Under the pieces are notes generated by a model. That model had not been told where the DNA came from, did not search any database, and worked only from the letters and a program-made list of their open reading frames with translations. A DNA stretch of 47,500 bases, from positions 339,726 to 387,225 of the forward strand of contig KV908438.1 of assembly GCA_002005505.1 (NCBI GenBank). Direction: 5' to 3'. Positions 19,901-35,220 of this stretch are shown here, one piece after another (the first letter of the stretch is position 1; every line of letters starts with the position of its first letter). The position numbers and the translations under genes are program-made. Source of the stretch: Botryococcus braunii. Taxonomy: Eukaryota > Chlorophyta > Trebouxiophyceae.

Positions 19901-20590
19901 TGTTGAGTTCTGAAATTATTAGTGAATGCCTTGTGCTTTAAGTGATCTTCCTGTGTGCAGTATTAGGATATGGGTCCATTGAGAACATAAGGTACCTTGA
20001 GACACGTTAGGTGGTGGACGCTTTCGAACATAAGGTACAATCTGATCTAGATTACACGTTTGTCGGGTGAACTCGTAAGGCTGCCCCACCAGTGTGAATG
20101 CCAACTGGTTGTGAAAGATGCTGGGCATTTCCAGATGCTAGTCTTGTCCAACAGTTGTGCATGATACTCAGCAGACAGTCGTACGGACTGCAGCGAGAGT
20201 AACTTCGTCTACTGACGACCTGTCTGCCGTGTACAGGTACGGTGCGGCAGTGTGTGTTGTATCATTGTTGCTATAGTGAGAGTGAACAAGCTTAGTGTAC
20301 CCTGTAGTCACTTAAACAGACAAGGAACAGTGACTGCAGGGAGTATAGGCATGTACTTGAACGTAGCCGCCTAGAGCTTTATCTAGTAATTGCTTGATCG
20401 GTGCTTGAGTCCAATACAATGATGTAACGGAACTGGTTGTGAAACATGCTGGACATTTCCAGATGCTAGTCTTGTCCAACAGTTGTGCATGATACTCAGC
20501 AGACAGTCGTACGGACTGCAGCGAGAGTAACTTCGTCTACTGACGACCTGTCTGCGGTGTACAGGATACGCCAATGCCCATAACCTTTCA
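19901..20590 (+). mobile_element. Candidate solo LTR of a divergent relative of the copia element
   Basis: Two 135-bp direct repeats (20103-20237 and 20431-20565, 3 differences) have a 328-bp period, the same period as in the copia LTR. The second ends 25 bp before a CA end (24 bp in the copia LTR), and the tails read ATACGCCAATG here and GAACGCCAAGC there. The proposed TG start at 19901 and CA end at 20590 are flanked by TTGGG and TTGGA, a 4-of-5 target duplication. As in the copia LTR, copy 1 is followed by ACAG/GTAC and copy 2 by ACAG/GA. Overall sequence similarity is low, so the call rests on architecture. Confidence 0.55.
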
Positions 20591-20660
20591 TTGGATGTTC
20601 GACGGGTGGACATAAACGCAACAAGAACGTTTGTATGATCGTTGAAATGGGAAAACCCAC

Positions 20661-21519
20661 ATGGACGTTACGTCTTTACAGCCCAAACTGTATTACGAGA
20701 TGTGTAGAGCATCAGAAAAAGAGGTAGCAGCTATTTATGACTGCAGCCAAACCAACAATCACATACGGTATTGGGAAAACCTGAGGGGGTGTGGGGAAAC
20801 GTTCCTCAGACCCGTGGGGTACAATCGTACTGTACGGTCACTGCCTGCCGCTTCTTTTGGCACCAGCGGCGTCGGCAGTTCGCAAGGTGTGCTAGGTCCC
20901 CCCAACCGTGAAAGCATGCCTCGGCACATCAATATGCCAGGTTTGTTCCGCAATCCTTTGCAGTCTAATGGATCTAATCTCAAAAATTTCCAATCCTCTA
21001 TTGACAGGACGATCAAGTACTTTCTAGACTTCGATGCACGCGACTTGAAGAGTCGTCACTCGCCGTGTTAACAATCATGGACATCATAGCGGATGTTGAC
21101 TTTTATGCTCGCATGTCAAGTGGTGTACTAGAACCTTTGATACGTGAACCTAAACGAGTGAGGGTTTACGAGAGAAATTGGGTGTACCCACAACAGATCC
21201 CGGAGTTGCCAGTTCGCTGTCCTCTGAAGATCACGATTCCTCGAGGAATGCATGTGAGTCGACCACTACAATTTCAAGCAGTATTTTGGAGTCGATGTTA
21301 GCAGCAATTCAGTTGTCGGCTTGTCCCAGACGCGTTTGGCCTGTCCTTCCTCACGATGTGCTCGGAACTTTTTGTTATTGCCCCATTAGGCTGATGACGT
21401 GTGCTGTTGATCAGCATGGAAAGCTCTTGAATTTACTGTGCCCGTCTTGCGAGTATGAAAATATTGTTAAACAGGCGGACCAGCATGCCTGGCAGCTGAG
21501 GAAAGAGGGGGCTGTCTGA
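20661..21519 (+). CDS. Hypothetical ORFs, possibly a broken or multi-exon gene
   Basis: Three plus-strand frames follow each other. 20661-21071 starts at ATG and encodes 136 residues with no known motif. 21065-21253 encodes a Leu/Arg-rich segment (LEPLIREPKRVRVYERNW) ending at a perfect GTGAGT donor. About 21330-21519 encodes a Cys-containing segment (CYCPIRLMTC, LLCPSC) that could be a zinc ribbon, ending in a TGA. The junction between the first two would need a frameshift or a missed intron, and the phase of the GTGAGT donor does not fit the CCCAG acceptor at 21329. I cannot name a family. It may be an old transposase, since it lies directly 3' of the candidate solo LTR, or the start of a host gene. 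Confidence 0.25.
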
Positions 21520-22391
21520 TTTCAGGTAACTGGATATGTGGTTGGGGAACCCCAATTGGGGTTGCATAATATCTTTCATTTGACAAGGGAAGGATACGTG
21601 GCCGTGGTCTTGCTCCTTCTACTTTGCTTTCCGCTGATCTGGGTCCCGTTATTCATGCCACGGTTTGTGAGACCATACCAGGTATCGTGCTCTTCTTCTT
21701 TCTGCTGTTTGCAACTCTTGCCTCTCTTGTGTCCTTTCAATGTCAGCGCACCGATCTCCCCCCCCCCCTTCCCCCGGGGTATCCCTGCCGCCATCTCTTT
21801 CTGTGTCTCTCACCCTCTCACTCTAACCCCGACTTAGCCCCCGCTCTCTCCTCACTTCTTGCTACTATCCTTTTGTCCCCTTTCTTCTCTCACCCCTTAC
21901 TTTCCCCCTCTGCTCTCCAACGCCCTTCCAGACTTCCCTTCCTCCCTCCCTCCCTCTCGCTGCAATCTCTGCTCCACCACACCTCCCATCCCGGCTCCCG
22001 AGGCTTTCCTGGGGGGACCCCTTCCCTGCTTCTCCTCCCGATCCTCCGTCTCCTTGAGCTTGACTGGGCTCCTCCCCTCCCCGTCCCCGCTTGATAAATG
22101 TACCCAAATGACGAATTTACGGTGTGGGGTTAGGATAGGCCTCACTCTTTCACTAAATGTACGTGGCGTTATCAACCCCTCTCGTTTCTCCCCCCCCCCC
22201 CTTTCCCCGGGGCTCACTACCTCAATCTCTCCCCTTCCCCAACCATCTCTCTCCTCACCCTTCTGTCTCTCCTTGTCTCCCTCCCACTTGCCCTCTCTCC
22301 AGATTACCCTTTCCACATCCACGCCCCTCATTTTCCGGAAGCCCTTCAGACCCGCTCGCAATCCTGGTGTGACGACGACTGCGTGCCTGAG
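21520..22391. other. C/T-rich stretch without a clear gene
   Basis: Strongly plus-strand pyrimidine-rich between about 21740 and 22340. The ORFs on both strands are Pro/Ser/Leu or Gly/Arg/Glu-rich and are probably compositional. One dispersed-repeat copy lies at 22110-22160. Confidence 0.4.
22110..22160 (+). repeat. Short dispersed repeat, copy B
   Basis: GGTGTGGGGTTAGGATAGGC followed by CTCACTCTTT. Confidence 0.75.
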
Positions 22392-22543
22392 GGCTGCACA
22401 TTGGGCTGGCCCAGGAACCTCTGTACAACAGGGCGGACGTGATCATCACCAAGCCAATGCGGAAAGATGACTACGAAGCCAAGTACCCCTTCTGGAAGGC
22501 GCATGAACGTGTGGGGACCCATGTGATCTGTGCCCATGTGTAA
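22392..22543 (+). CDS. Possible exon, unrecognised
   Basis: An open frame ending in TAA at 22541 reads AQEPLYNRADVIITKPMRKD, then YEAKYPFWKAHERVG. The composition looks coding and unlike the flanks. There is no ATG, so it would have to be an internal or terminal exon. The next 200 bp repeats the phrase around CATGTG...ATCATCCCT in degenerate form, so the downstream boundary is unclear. Confidence 0.25.
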
Positions 22544-22760
22544 GATCGTCCCTCACGCTAGGTGACCCCATGTGCTCTGTGCCCACGTGCAACATCATCC
22601 CTCATGCTGGGGACCGGGGTGGGGTGGGCCCATGTGTACCCTATCCTATATATGGATAAGGTACTCATACTGGAACATCTGAGTGGGGTGGCCAACGTGT
22701 AACATCATCCCTGATACCGGGGGACCCAAGTGGGGTGGGCCCCATGTGACAGTACCACAG
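22520..22760 (+). repeat. Degenerate minisatellite
   Basis: Phrases such as CCCATGTG, AACATCATCCCT and GGGGTGGGCC recur three to four times at intervals of roughly 50-120 bp. Confidence 0.5.
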
Positions 22761-23137
22761 ACTCTTGTGTTCAAGGGAGAAGGCTTTGTGCTGCCCGCTG
22801 AGCTGATAAGGACCGATGGTAATGATGTTTCTCTCGGGTTCAAAACAGGGGAACGAACTCATTCTGACCCATGAGACTGCATCCCCGCTGTGAATAAGAG
22901 CACCTCCGTTTGAGGGGGACACCAATGGGGGATTTCTGATGGTGGGGGGCGTTAAGGGGGGTTTTCTGATGGTGGGGGAGCCCAAGTGGAGATTTCAGAC
23001 CCAAGCCCAGGCCCAAGCAGAGCTGGCACGGGGTATCGCTCGCCACCCTTTGTCGGAAGCAGCACCCAGTTTGGGGAAGGATGAGGCACAGCCTGCATGT
23101 GAGTTCTGGAGTTGGAGGCCTTCGTGCTTTGTAACAT
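22761..23137. other. No supported gene
   Basis: A possible coding phrase follows a CCACAG site near 22760 (QTLVFKGEGFVLPAELIRTD), and a Gln/Ala-rich phrase lies near 23000. Neither has both splice boundaries. Confidence 0.2.
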
Positions 23138-23403
23138 CTTTGTGAGGGCCGTGTCTGAGCTGTTTTCTCCAGTCTGGGAGTCCTTTTGGCATCTTGATGA
23201 GGGCAGCGTCTGGGCTGTTTTCTCCAGTCTGGGGGTCCTTTTGGCATCTTGATGAGGGCTGTGTCTGAGCTATCCTGCCCAGTCTGAGCGTGCTTTTGGC
23301 ATCTTGATGAGGGCTGTGTCTGAGCTGTCCTGCCCATTCTGGGAGTCCTTTCGGCATCTTGATGAGGGCTGTGTCTGAGCTGTCCTGCCCATTCAGGGGG
23401 TCC
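23138..23403 (+). repeat. 55-bp minisatellite, about five units
   Basis: Units start at 23138, 23193, 23248, 23303 and 23358 with the phrase ATCTTGATGAGGG. 55 is not a multiple of three, so the long minus-strand ORFs change meaning from unit to unit and are not genes. Confidence 0.9.
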
Positions 23404-23499
23404 CCGCCAACCAACCCCTTGCTACTGCCAGGTCTCGGGCAAAGTGCATTTAGAATGTTCCAGCACATTCTAGCGGTGCTCTAGCTCGTCGTCGGGGAA

Positions 23500-23585
23500 A
23501 TGTTATATCATCATGTGCGGTGTCCCTGGCCCCTGGCTTCCGCATACCAGCATGTAGAATACGTGGTTCGCAGCTAGGGTACACT
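23500..23585 (+). repeat. Short dispersed repeat, long form, copy C
   Basis: CCCTGGCTTCCGCATACCAG, then a GCAGCTAGGGTACACTCC end. It shares about 85 bp of order with the copy at 34030-34115. Confidence 0.7.
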
Positions 23586-23649
23586 CCGCCTTCTTGTTTA
23601 AATGATTAGATACGTCCATCGTCGCAGGTTGCTGGCTCATTGTTTAGTA

Positions 23650-23707
23650 TCAAGAGCGAAGCTTTATCCTAACCGCACAGCAGAAATCGTGCATGCGGGA
23701 ACGCTGA
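23650..23707 (-). repeat. Short dispersed repeat, copy D (reverse)
   Basis: AAGCTTTATCCTAACCGCAC followed by GAAATCGTGCATGCGGGAAC, the reverse complement of copy A. Confidence 0.75.
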
Positions 23708-24768
23708 ATCGTTGTTTGCAAAAGGGGTTCTGGCCTTGCCTTGCTACCCCCCCCCCCCCCAAACAGGGGGAAGGTCAAAAATCCTCAGAAGCGTCAATCA
23801 TGAGGACTTGGCTCCTGTTGGATGAACGATTTCCTAAGAAAAGGAGTTTGGGCATTCTTTGATTTTTTTGTGGGGAGGGGGGGGGGGATCTGTTGCGGGG
23901 GCGACACTCTGCAGAAGTGTCTGCCAGCTAGGAGGCGAAATGTGGATTCAGATAGCAAGTGGGGTTTCAAAGTGGACAAACGAGGGTGACACACTCAAAA
24001 CACACTGTGTGTGATGCGTGTGGGGACTGTGTGTGACACTCAAAACACGCTGTGTGTCACAATCTGTGACACACTCAAAAACAAATGATTGACAGCTCTG
24101 CTGCAGTTATGTACATAAGAACATTCTCCGGCTGGTCTGGCCGCCATCCGGCCACCCTCTCAGATGTTCAACTTTCTTGCGCGTTGTGCGTCGCGTACAA
24201 AGCAGCATCAGCTTTTGCGGCGTGCATGCTGAAGCATTCCGAGGCAACGCTGTGTGACGCGCTCCCTTTGTTTTGTCTGGCAGTCTCTCCAGCGTTGCGG
24301 TTCCTAATTTAGGTAGTTCTTGCCTTCAGCAGGATATGTGATGCAGGAAACTCGCTGTGCAGGAAACACGACACTCATTTTTTGCACAGCAACATTGGTT
24401 TGTTTTTTTTTTTTTTTTTTGTTTTTTTGACGGGGGGCGGGCATGCTCCCCAAGTTGGTGTTGCACTGTGATTCGCCGTGGCACTTTTGCTGTGCTTTAA
24501 GAGGTCGCCTGAAGGGCGGCCACAACTTCTTTGAAGGAAGGAAGGAAGAAAAGAAGGAAGGAACTAATTACATGCAGAACTAGCCATCATGACTGAGTGA
24601 CGGGGTTGAGAGTGTGGAGATGGAATCCTAGGCAGGAGTTGGAAACTAAGAAGTTAATTTTTCTCGGGTGATTAACCCGAAAAGCTTGAGAACCAGAAAG
24701 TGAGGGATTGCGCTTTGAGGGAGCAGGCAGGGAGGACGTGCCCTTGAACTTTCCGGCGAGGATTTGAA
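23708..24768. other. No gene seen
   Basis: Holds poly-C (about 23749), poly-G (about 23875), a repeated CACACTGTGTGTGA phrase at 24000-24070, a T-run near 24402-24427 and GGAA repeats near 24535. No supported exons. Confidence 0.4.
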
Positions 24769-24977
24769 ATGTTCAGCTTTAAAGTGAGCAATGCAATGGA
24801 GGAATTGAGGTGGCGGGAATTGAGAATGGGGCCAAACCAGGACTTGGTGGAAGTGAGGAACCGGAAAGAGAAAAAGTGGGAGTGGGGGACCTTAAAGAGG
24901 GAGAATGAGGGGGATTGGAAAGTGATGATCTTCAGCGCAGGAAAGATGTACACGCGGTTTAGATGTGCGCTGGCCAG
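24769..24977 (+). CDS. Possible exon, unrecognised, highly charged
   Basis: ATG at 24769 opens a frame of 70 codons that reaches a possible donor (CCAG/GTATCC at 24978). It is Lys/Arg/Glu/Trp-rich (EVRNRKEKKWEWGTLKREN, then GDWKVMIFSAGKMYTRF). The alternation of charged and aromatic residues is compatible with a small beta-barrel domain, but I cannot name one. The plus strand is purine-rich here, which favours charged residues by chance. Confidence 0.3.
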
Positions 24978-25526
24978 GTATCCCTGACCTCGGTATTACT
25001 CAGCGCTGGCGCAACAATCAGGCGTTTCAGCTATTCGGCGGGAGTGTGTTTTTGTTGACCATACCCCATGGCATTGTACCATCAGCTTAGTGAACTATTT
25101 TGTCTTTAAATTCTTGGTTGTGAAAAGGTCACTGAAATGGAAGAAGGTGTGGTGAGTAGGAGGTGCCATTGGTAGGTAGAAAAGCACATTTTTTTCCCCG
25201 GACCCGCATGCACCTTGAGGCTTGGCTGTCATGTGCAACAATTGTAGCAATTGCGTCTGTGTGTATAGAGATGCCGCATGCCTCCCTCAGTCACTGCTGG
25301 ACTTGGCGGTAAGGGGGACGCATCACTTTCAGCCTGGTATGGGAATCGGCACAATTGCTTCAGGCTGCACAAACGCAATGGCTCTCTCATTGATGAAAAG
25401 GGGATTGGCTGTGTGACTTTTCGACCTCTAAAATGATGAGAAAGGACCACAGCCCTATCGCAGAGATGAAAAAAGCCTTGTCGCAGAGATGAAGGGTAGA
25501 GGAGACAGTGGTGAGTGTGTTCTGGG
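24978..25526. other. No supported gene
   Basis: A GCG/GTAAGG donor-like site lies near 25309, but no matching exon start could be fixed. Confidence 0.25.
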
Positions 25527-27638
<2,112 letters not shown>

Positions 27639-27734
27639 GCGTGAACGTGATTGGCAGGCATAGTCCTGTTATCGAACGCGACAATGAGAGATTGAAGAAA
27701 TGGAGTGAAGAGTTTGAAGGGCTACCTGTCCACG
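27639..27734 (+). CDS. Probable internal exon of an unrecognised gene
   Basis: Flanked by TGGTGCAG and a perfect GTGAGT donor. After two carry-over bases it reads VNVIGRHSPVIERDNERLKK, then WSEEFEGLPVH, ending in phase 1. Composition and both splice sites support an exon. It does not splice directly in phase to the exon at 29599, so at least one exon between them is missing from this model or the two belong to different genes. Confidence 0.45.
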
Positions 27735-28461
27735 GTGAGTTGGCCTTCCGCATATGAGAGTGTTAGCTGTGCTTACAGGCAAGCTTGAGAACTGGCTTAG
27801 TTTGCAACTGGGAGGTGCTTAGAGCAGACATTTCTGAGCTGGTGGCAATTCCTTTCAGTCACCACACATAATGTATGCACTCATTGTTGTTGATGTGGCT
27901 TTACAGGGATATTTTTGCAGAACCCTAGTGTGTCCTCTACACATGCTGCAATATGTAAGTGTCCCTATTACCCTTGTAGCTTCGCATGTCTGAGGCGCAT
28001 GATGCTGAGAGGGATTCCCCAGTCTCTTCATGGGCCTGCATCATCATGAGCTGCAGAGTGTGCACTTGGCACTCTGCTCGGCAGTGTCAGGTTAGAAAAC
28101 ATGTTGTGCATGTTGTTCTTTGTAAACAGTGCCGGTTAATGTGCATGTTGTGCATGTTGTTCTTTTGTCTGGGTAGGCATTCATCACCAACTGTTATCAC
28201 CAACGGTTTCCGACAGAATGGGTATGCGTGTTGGGGTCAGATTTGGAAAGGGACGGCTTGTTTTGCTTCATCAAAGATATGGGGAGCCGAAATAGGGTAG
28301 CGCCCAATGTCCAAAGCTGGTTCCCTTGTCACTACTCCCACTCGTGAGGATCAATCAATCACCATCGATCCCCATGTTTTTGAGTTTGTGATAGTGTCCT
28401 GCCGGGCTTTTCAGAGGAACAGGTGCATGTTTTGTTACTAATTAGCATCCCTTCTCAGGAG
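27735..28461. other. Probable intron, no exon recognised
   Basis: Contains a TTGTGCATGTTGTTCTTTGT phrase repeated imperfectly at 28100-28165. Nothing else was recognised. Confidence 0.3.
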
Positions 28462-29505
28462 ACGTTTCCTGAGAAGAAATTATGGTTTAACGCAAAGCAC
28501 TAGAAGTTTCCTGAAGAGGAATGATGGTTCGACACAAAACACTAGAAGGTTCCTGAGACGGAATGATGGTTCAGCACAAAACACTAGAAGGTTCCCTGAG
28601 AAGGAATGTTGGTTCAACACAAAACACTAGAAGGTTCCTGAGAAGGAATGATGGTTTAACACAAAACACTAGAGGGTTCCTGAGACGGAATGCTGGTTCA
28701 ACACAAAACGGTAGAAGGTTCCTGAGAAGGTATGATGGTTCAACAGAAAACGCTAGAAGGTTCCCTGAGAAGAAATGCTGGTTCAACACAAAACAGTAGA
28801 GGGTTCCTGAGAAGAAATGATGGTTCAACACAAAACACTAGAAGGTTCCTGAGAAGAAATACTGGTTCCACACAAAACACTAGAAGGTTCCTGAGAAGAT
28901 ATTATGGTTCAACACAAAACACTAGAAGGTTCCTGAGAAGAAATGATGGTTCCACACAAAAAACTAGAAGGTTCCTGCGAAGAAATGATGGTTCAAGGTT
29001 CCTGAGAAGAAATGATAGTTCCACACAAAACACTAGAAGGTTCCTGAGAAGATATGATGGTTCAACACAAAACACTAGAAGGTTCCTGAGAAGAAATGGT
29101 GGTTCCACACAAAACACTAGAAGGTTCCTGAGAAGAAATGATAGTTCCACACAAAACACTAGAAGGTTCCTGCGAAGAAATGATGGTTCAACACAAAACA
29201 CTAGAGGGTTCCTGAGAAGAAATGATGCTTCAACACAAAACACTAGAAGGTTCCTGAGAAGAAATGATGGTTCCACACAAAACACCAGAAGGTTCCTGCG
29301 AAGAAATGATGGTTAAACACAAAGCAGCAGAAGGTTCCTGAGAAGGAATACTGGTTCAACACAAAACACTAGAAGGTTCCTGAGAAGAAATGATGGTTCC
29401 ACACAAAACACCAGAAGGTTTCTGCGAAGAAATGATGGTTCAACACAAAGCAACAGAAGGTTCCTGAGGAGGAAGGCTGGTTCAACACTACTACTAGGAA
29501 GGTTC
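28462..29505 (+). repeat. 42-bp minisatellite, about 25 units
   Basis: The unit phrase is TTCCTGAGAAGAAATGATGG followed by a TTCAACACAAAACACTAGAAGG-type half, with scattered substitutions and some 43-bp units. Because 42 is divisible by three, one frame per strand stays open. The plus frame gives a 14-residue FLRRNDGSTQNTRR repeat and the minus frame gives LLVFCVEPSFLLRN. Starts and ends of these frames fall at the units that change length. There is no evidence that either is translated. Confidence 0.9.
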
Positions 29506-29598
29506 CTGGGCTCTGACCTGCTCAGGAAAGCTTGCCTCTCCCGCTGATGCAAACCTTCTCTACCTCCGCTAAGGAGTTGTTTGTGCTTCGGTTTCCAG

Positions 29599-31650
<2,052 letters not shown>

Positions 31651-33047
31651 TCCCCCCCACATGGCCGTTGCGTCGTCCTGGGCGACGTGGTCCACTAGTT
31701 GGGAACCCTTCGGCGGTTTTCCTGTCAGGTTGGAAGTTGTCGGGAGGCTCCGATCCCGTCTGTGGAAGAGCGAAACAGAGGGCCACTGGCGCGAGCACAG
31801 GACTGTTGTGTCCCTTGTAGAACCCCACCCTGATTGACTGGGAGGCAAAACATGTCGGCGGTTTCCTCAAATTGTCAGGTCGCACAGCACGAACATACGG
31901 CAGTGTGTGGGGCACAAACAGCAAAGAAAACAGGCACTTTCGATGAGGTGTTCAACAAGAGGTTCGTTTCTTTCTTGGACTCTACTGTTGGTTATTAGCG
32001 CGGGGGGGCCTGCCATCGGGATTTGGCGCCGTTGCAGATCCTGGCTTGCCATTGAGGGTTCAGACAAACTTTTTTTCGTTTTAATTCAATGAGCCGTTAA
32101 GAAAAACAGGTTCGTGATGACCCTGCTCGACTTCTTTTTCCCGATTCTCACTGCTTTGTGGGTCTTGGTCCAGGCCCATTCCCGTTAAGACAGTTGCCCG
32201 GGTGTCCAGTATATCTTTTTTGACTCCCACCTTGTACATTCAAATGTCGGCAAAAAACAAACATGCAGAATATGCACAAAAGCATAACTGCTTTGCATCA
32301 GACGTGCTTGCTGTGATCTTTTGTGGGGTAGAGAGCATTCTGCGTAGAGAGCGTGTGTGTCAGAGCCCAGCCACCAGTGTCTATAGCGTGGCTGGAAAGA
32401 TGGAGAGCATATGTCGTGAGTGGGTACCATCGTGTTGGATGTGTACTCAGCACCAACGCCAGCGCCAGCTAGAACCTAAAAGGTTTTTGAACCCTGAAAG
32501 GTTTAAAACCTCTAAAATGTGTTTCCCACGCACGGGGACCACGGAACGTGCTTGGTGGGATTGGTGCTGTGTTGGATAGCACATTCATGCACTGCGAGTC
32601 ACTGACTACGAGTCGGACAAGGCATGGAGTGTGCTGGTATGAACAGAAACAAAGATTAGCTAGTCCACCGTGGTCAGCCTTTTCTCCCTCAGGCTTACTG
32701 GGTATGGGCAGTTTTGTGGGCCCATGTGTGGGTGTGGGATATCATTGGGGATTTTCGTGTGCCCTCAAAAAACAACAACGCAGTTTTCTTATGTACAACA
32801 TCAGAAGTTGTTAGTTTCTTTTCCCGGTAGTGGTTAGGTACCTCCCCTGTTGCTCAGAGGGCGGAGGTGTGTGCGCGGTATGATGTGATGGACATTTTGT
32901 TTTTTGTTTGGATGGGGTTGTCCAGCAATGAGCGGGATGCCCGAAACAATAGGGGCGAGCGGGAGTGGAGTTTCTGAGTATTACTTAGATGTGTGGATTG
33001 CAACTGTAGATGGCGGGTGAATGTTGTGAGTTGGAAAAGCATTGTAA

Positions 33048-33130
33048 AGGTGGCCCTGATTGGTCCTAGAAAAAGTGTAAAGTGGCCCTGGATGGTTCTA
33101 GAAAAAGTGTAAAGTGGCCCTGGATGGTTC
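33048..33130 (+). repeat. 32-bp tandem repeat, about 2.5 units
   Basis: CTAGAAAAAGTGTAAAGTGG recurs at 33066 and 33098. Confidence 0.85.
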
Positions 33131-33181
33131 TCCTCTTTCCTAATGCCAGGGAAAGGGGGGGGCATTGTCGCTAGCACTTAT

Positions 33182-33372
33182 GATCAATCATTTATGTGAG
33201 ATCAGGGGAATCGTGGCGTTGATCAACCATGAATGCTGAGATCAGGGGAAATTTCGCCTTTGGTCAATCAGCAAACGAGATCACGGGGATTGTCGTCTTT
33301 GATCAGTCACAAATGCGAGATCAGGGGGGATTGTCACCTTAATCAATCATAAATGGGAGATTAGGGGCGGCC
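33182..33372 (+). repeat. About 40-bp tandem repeat, 4-5 diverged units
   Basis: Units begin GATCAATCAT or a variant at 33182, 33221, 33262, 33301 and 33341, each followed by GAGATCAGGGG or a variant. Confidence 0.8.
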
Positions 33373-33553
33373 GTCAAACATGCTGTTATGGTGCCATGTA
33401 TTGCTTCAAAGCAGGTTAGACGACCTTTCGTGTAGGTATGGTTAAGTTTGCAAAAACAAAATCCGGCCAAGCATTCGCCACCACTGTTTGATTTTGGAAA
33501 CCATTCCCACGGTGCCGGATCGATGCTCTGCCGGGTTAAGCAGAAATGGCCTT

Positions 33554-33653
33554 TTACGAGGTGTCGGCCCTGACTGGCCTGGAACAGAATATGTATGTTG
33601 GAGTTACGAGGTGTCGGCCCTGACTGGCCCGGAACAGAATATGTATGTTGGAG
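33554..33653 (+). repeat. 50-bp tandem duplication
   Basis: TTACGAGGTGTCGGCCCTGA starts at 33554 and 33604. The two copies differ at one position. Confidence 0.9.
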
Positions 33654-34029
33654 TGGGGTGGGATGATTCCTTCCTAGCATTGGTCAGAGGGGCGATGACC
33701 CCCATGACTCACATGTCCCATGACCCATGTCTGTGGGGCTTTTAAAGTGGCCTCGAATTCGGATGTTTGGCTCGCATGGAGCGGCCAAAAAAAAGGGGGC
33801 CCCCCAAGAGCTTGGTGCCTATGGCAGGGGTGACTCAACTCTCTGTTTGGGACCTACAGAGGCTTTTCTCAATCACAGTCATGTGGGAGGGAGCGCACGG
33901 TGAATTTCCCGAATGTCCTCGTGAGGTTATGGGGCTGTTGCGCGGAAGTACCACAGGACCACAGTTTCAAAGAAACTAGTTTGCATCCATGGGGCAAAAC
34001 ATGCCCCACTGCCATTCAGCATGTGTTAT

Positions 34030-34115
34030 ATAATCATGTGTGTGTTGAAGGCCCCTGGCTTCTGCGTACCAGCATCCAGGATGCGGGGCCCGCGGCTAGG
34101 ATATGCTTCGGTTGG
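34030..34115 (+). repeat. Short dispersed repeat, long form, copy E
   Basis: GCCCCTGGCTTCTGCGTACC, then GCGGCTAGGATATGCTTCGG, in the same order as at 23500-23585. Confidence 0.75.
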
Positions 34116-35190
34116 TTTCCAATATATGGATTCCATATACCTCAAGTTTTGTCTGGGCCGTGTCTACTGCTTCTGGTCATATTGGCAACTGCAGCGAGCT
34201 CAGATTTAAGCTCAGATTTTGCCACGATCGGGAGTAATCCGTCTCGAAATTGGTGAAATTTGTGCCAAAATGCCACACAAATCCGACTTCGTTGGAATTC
34301 CCCAATTTTGAGTCGCAGTCTAAAAGCCGCCCCCACGAATCACTCCGAGCTGAAGCACTCCATTCTGGACTTTGCTAGCCAGTAGTGTTGTCACGTCAGA
34401 GTACCTTTGCAATGCAAACATGCAGTGTGGCTGCTGTTTCGGGAAAGAATTTTTTTACAGTCGCAGCATGAAAGCATGTTTCTGTCCAGAAGAGTCAGCA
34501 GGAGTTCTAGTGCTCATGAGTGGTGGGCAGCACAGGCGCAGTGCGCCAAATTTTAGGCTGCGGCGGCCTTTCGTGCTGCGTGCATTTCGGGGCCATTAGA
34601 GCGTGTTTGTCCGTCTGTGCTGTTCCTCAAAGCCTTGGTTTTGCTGGGTGGTGGAAAGGCGGGTCGTGTATGTACGGGGGGACGGGTCGTATTTGTGGTG
34701 CTTGCATAATAATTTTTCCTCCGCGTGTGCCGGGTCATGCACACTTCATACTTTTTTCTGAAGCCCCTGGTGTTTAGGCGCGCTGCCCAGCTGTTCTTCA
34801 TCCATACAAGGAGAAGTATTCGTGGTTTGCGCTTAGGAGATGCTCCACTTTCATGTTTTGAACATGCCGGTTCTGTCGCACACGCTCCCAGAATGCGTGC
34901 ACGGCTCTAGGTGAGACCGGTGGGCAAATCCCCGTGGTTACTTGCAGTTAGACCGGCGCCCGTGGCCTGCTTCCAAGGATGCCCAGTTACTGAAACTTGG
35001 ACTGAGAAATTGGATATGGCGGTTGGCATGCCATCACATCATTTGGCGGTTGGGATGCCACATAATGTGCTTTACTTTCGATTTCATAAACTTTCGATTT
35101 ATTACATGGTACTGTTGTATACAAGGGTAGCTGTTTGAGGGTGAAGTACGGCGCGGTACACAGGGAAGCCTTTTGTGGAAGTGGGAATGG

Positions 35191-35220
35191 TATTAGGATA
35201 GGCTTCACTCTTTATGATTA
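35191..35220 (+). repeat. Short dispersed repeat, core only
   Basis: TTAGGATAGGCTTCACTCTT. Confidence 0.75.

Noticed and set aside
22995..23468. 157- and 165-codon minus ORFs
   Set aside because: They cross a 55-bp minisatellite whose period is not a multiple of three. The apparent protein repeats are frame-shifted readings of the same DNA.
28462..29505. CRISPR-like array
   Set aside because: The units are contiguous 42-bp copies with no unique spacers, and the genome is eukaryotic. It is a minisatellite.
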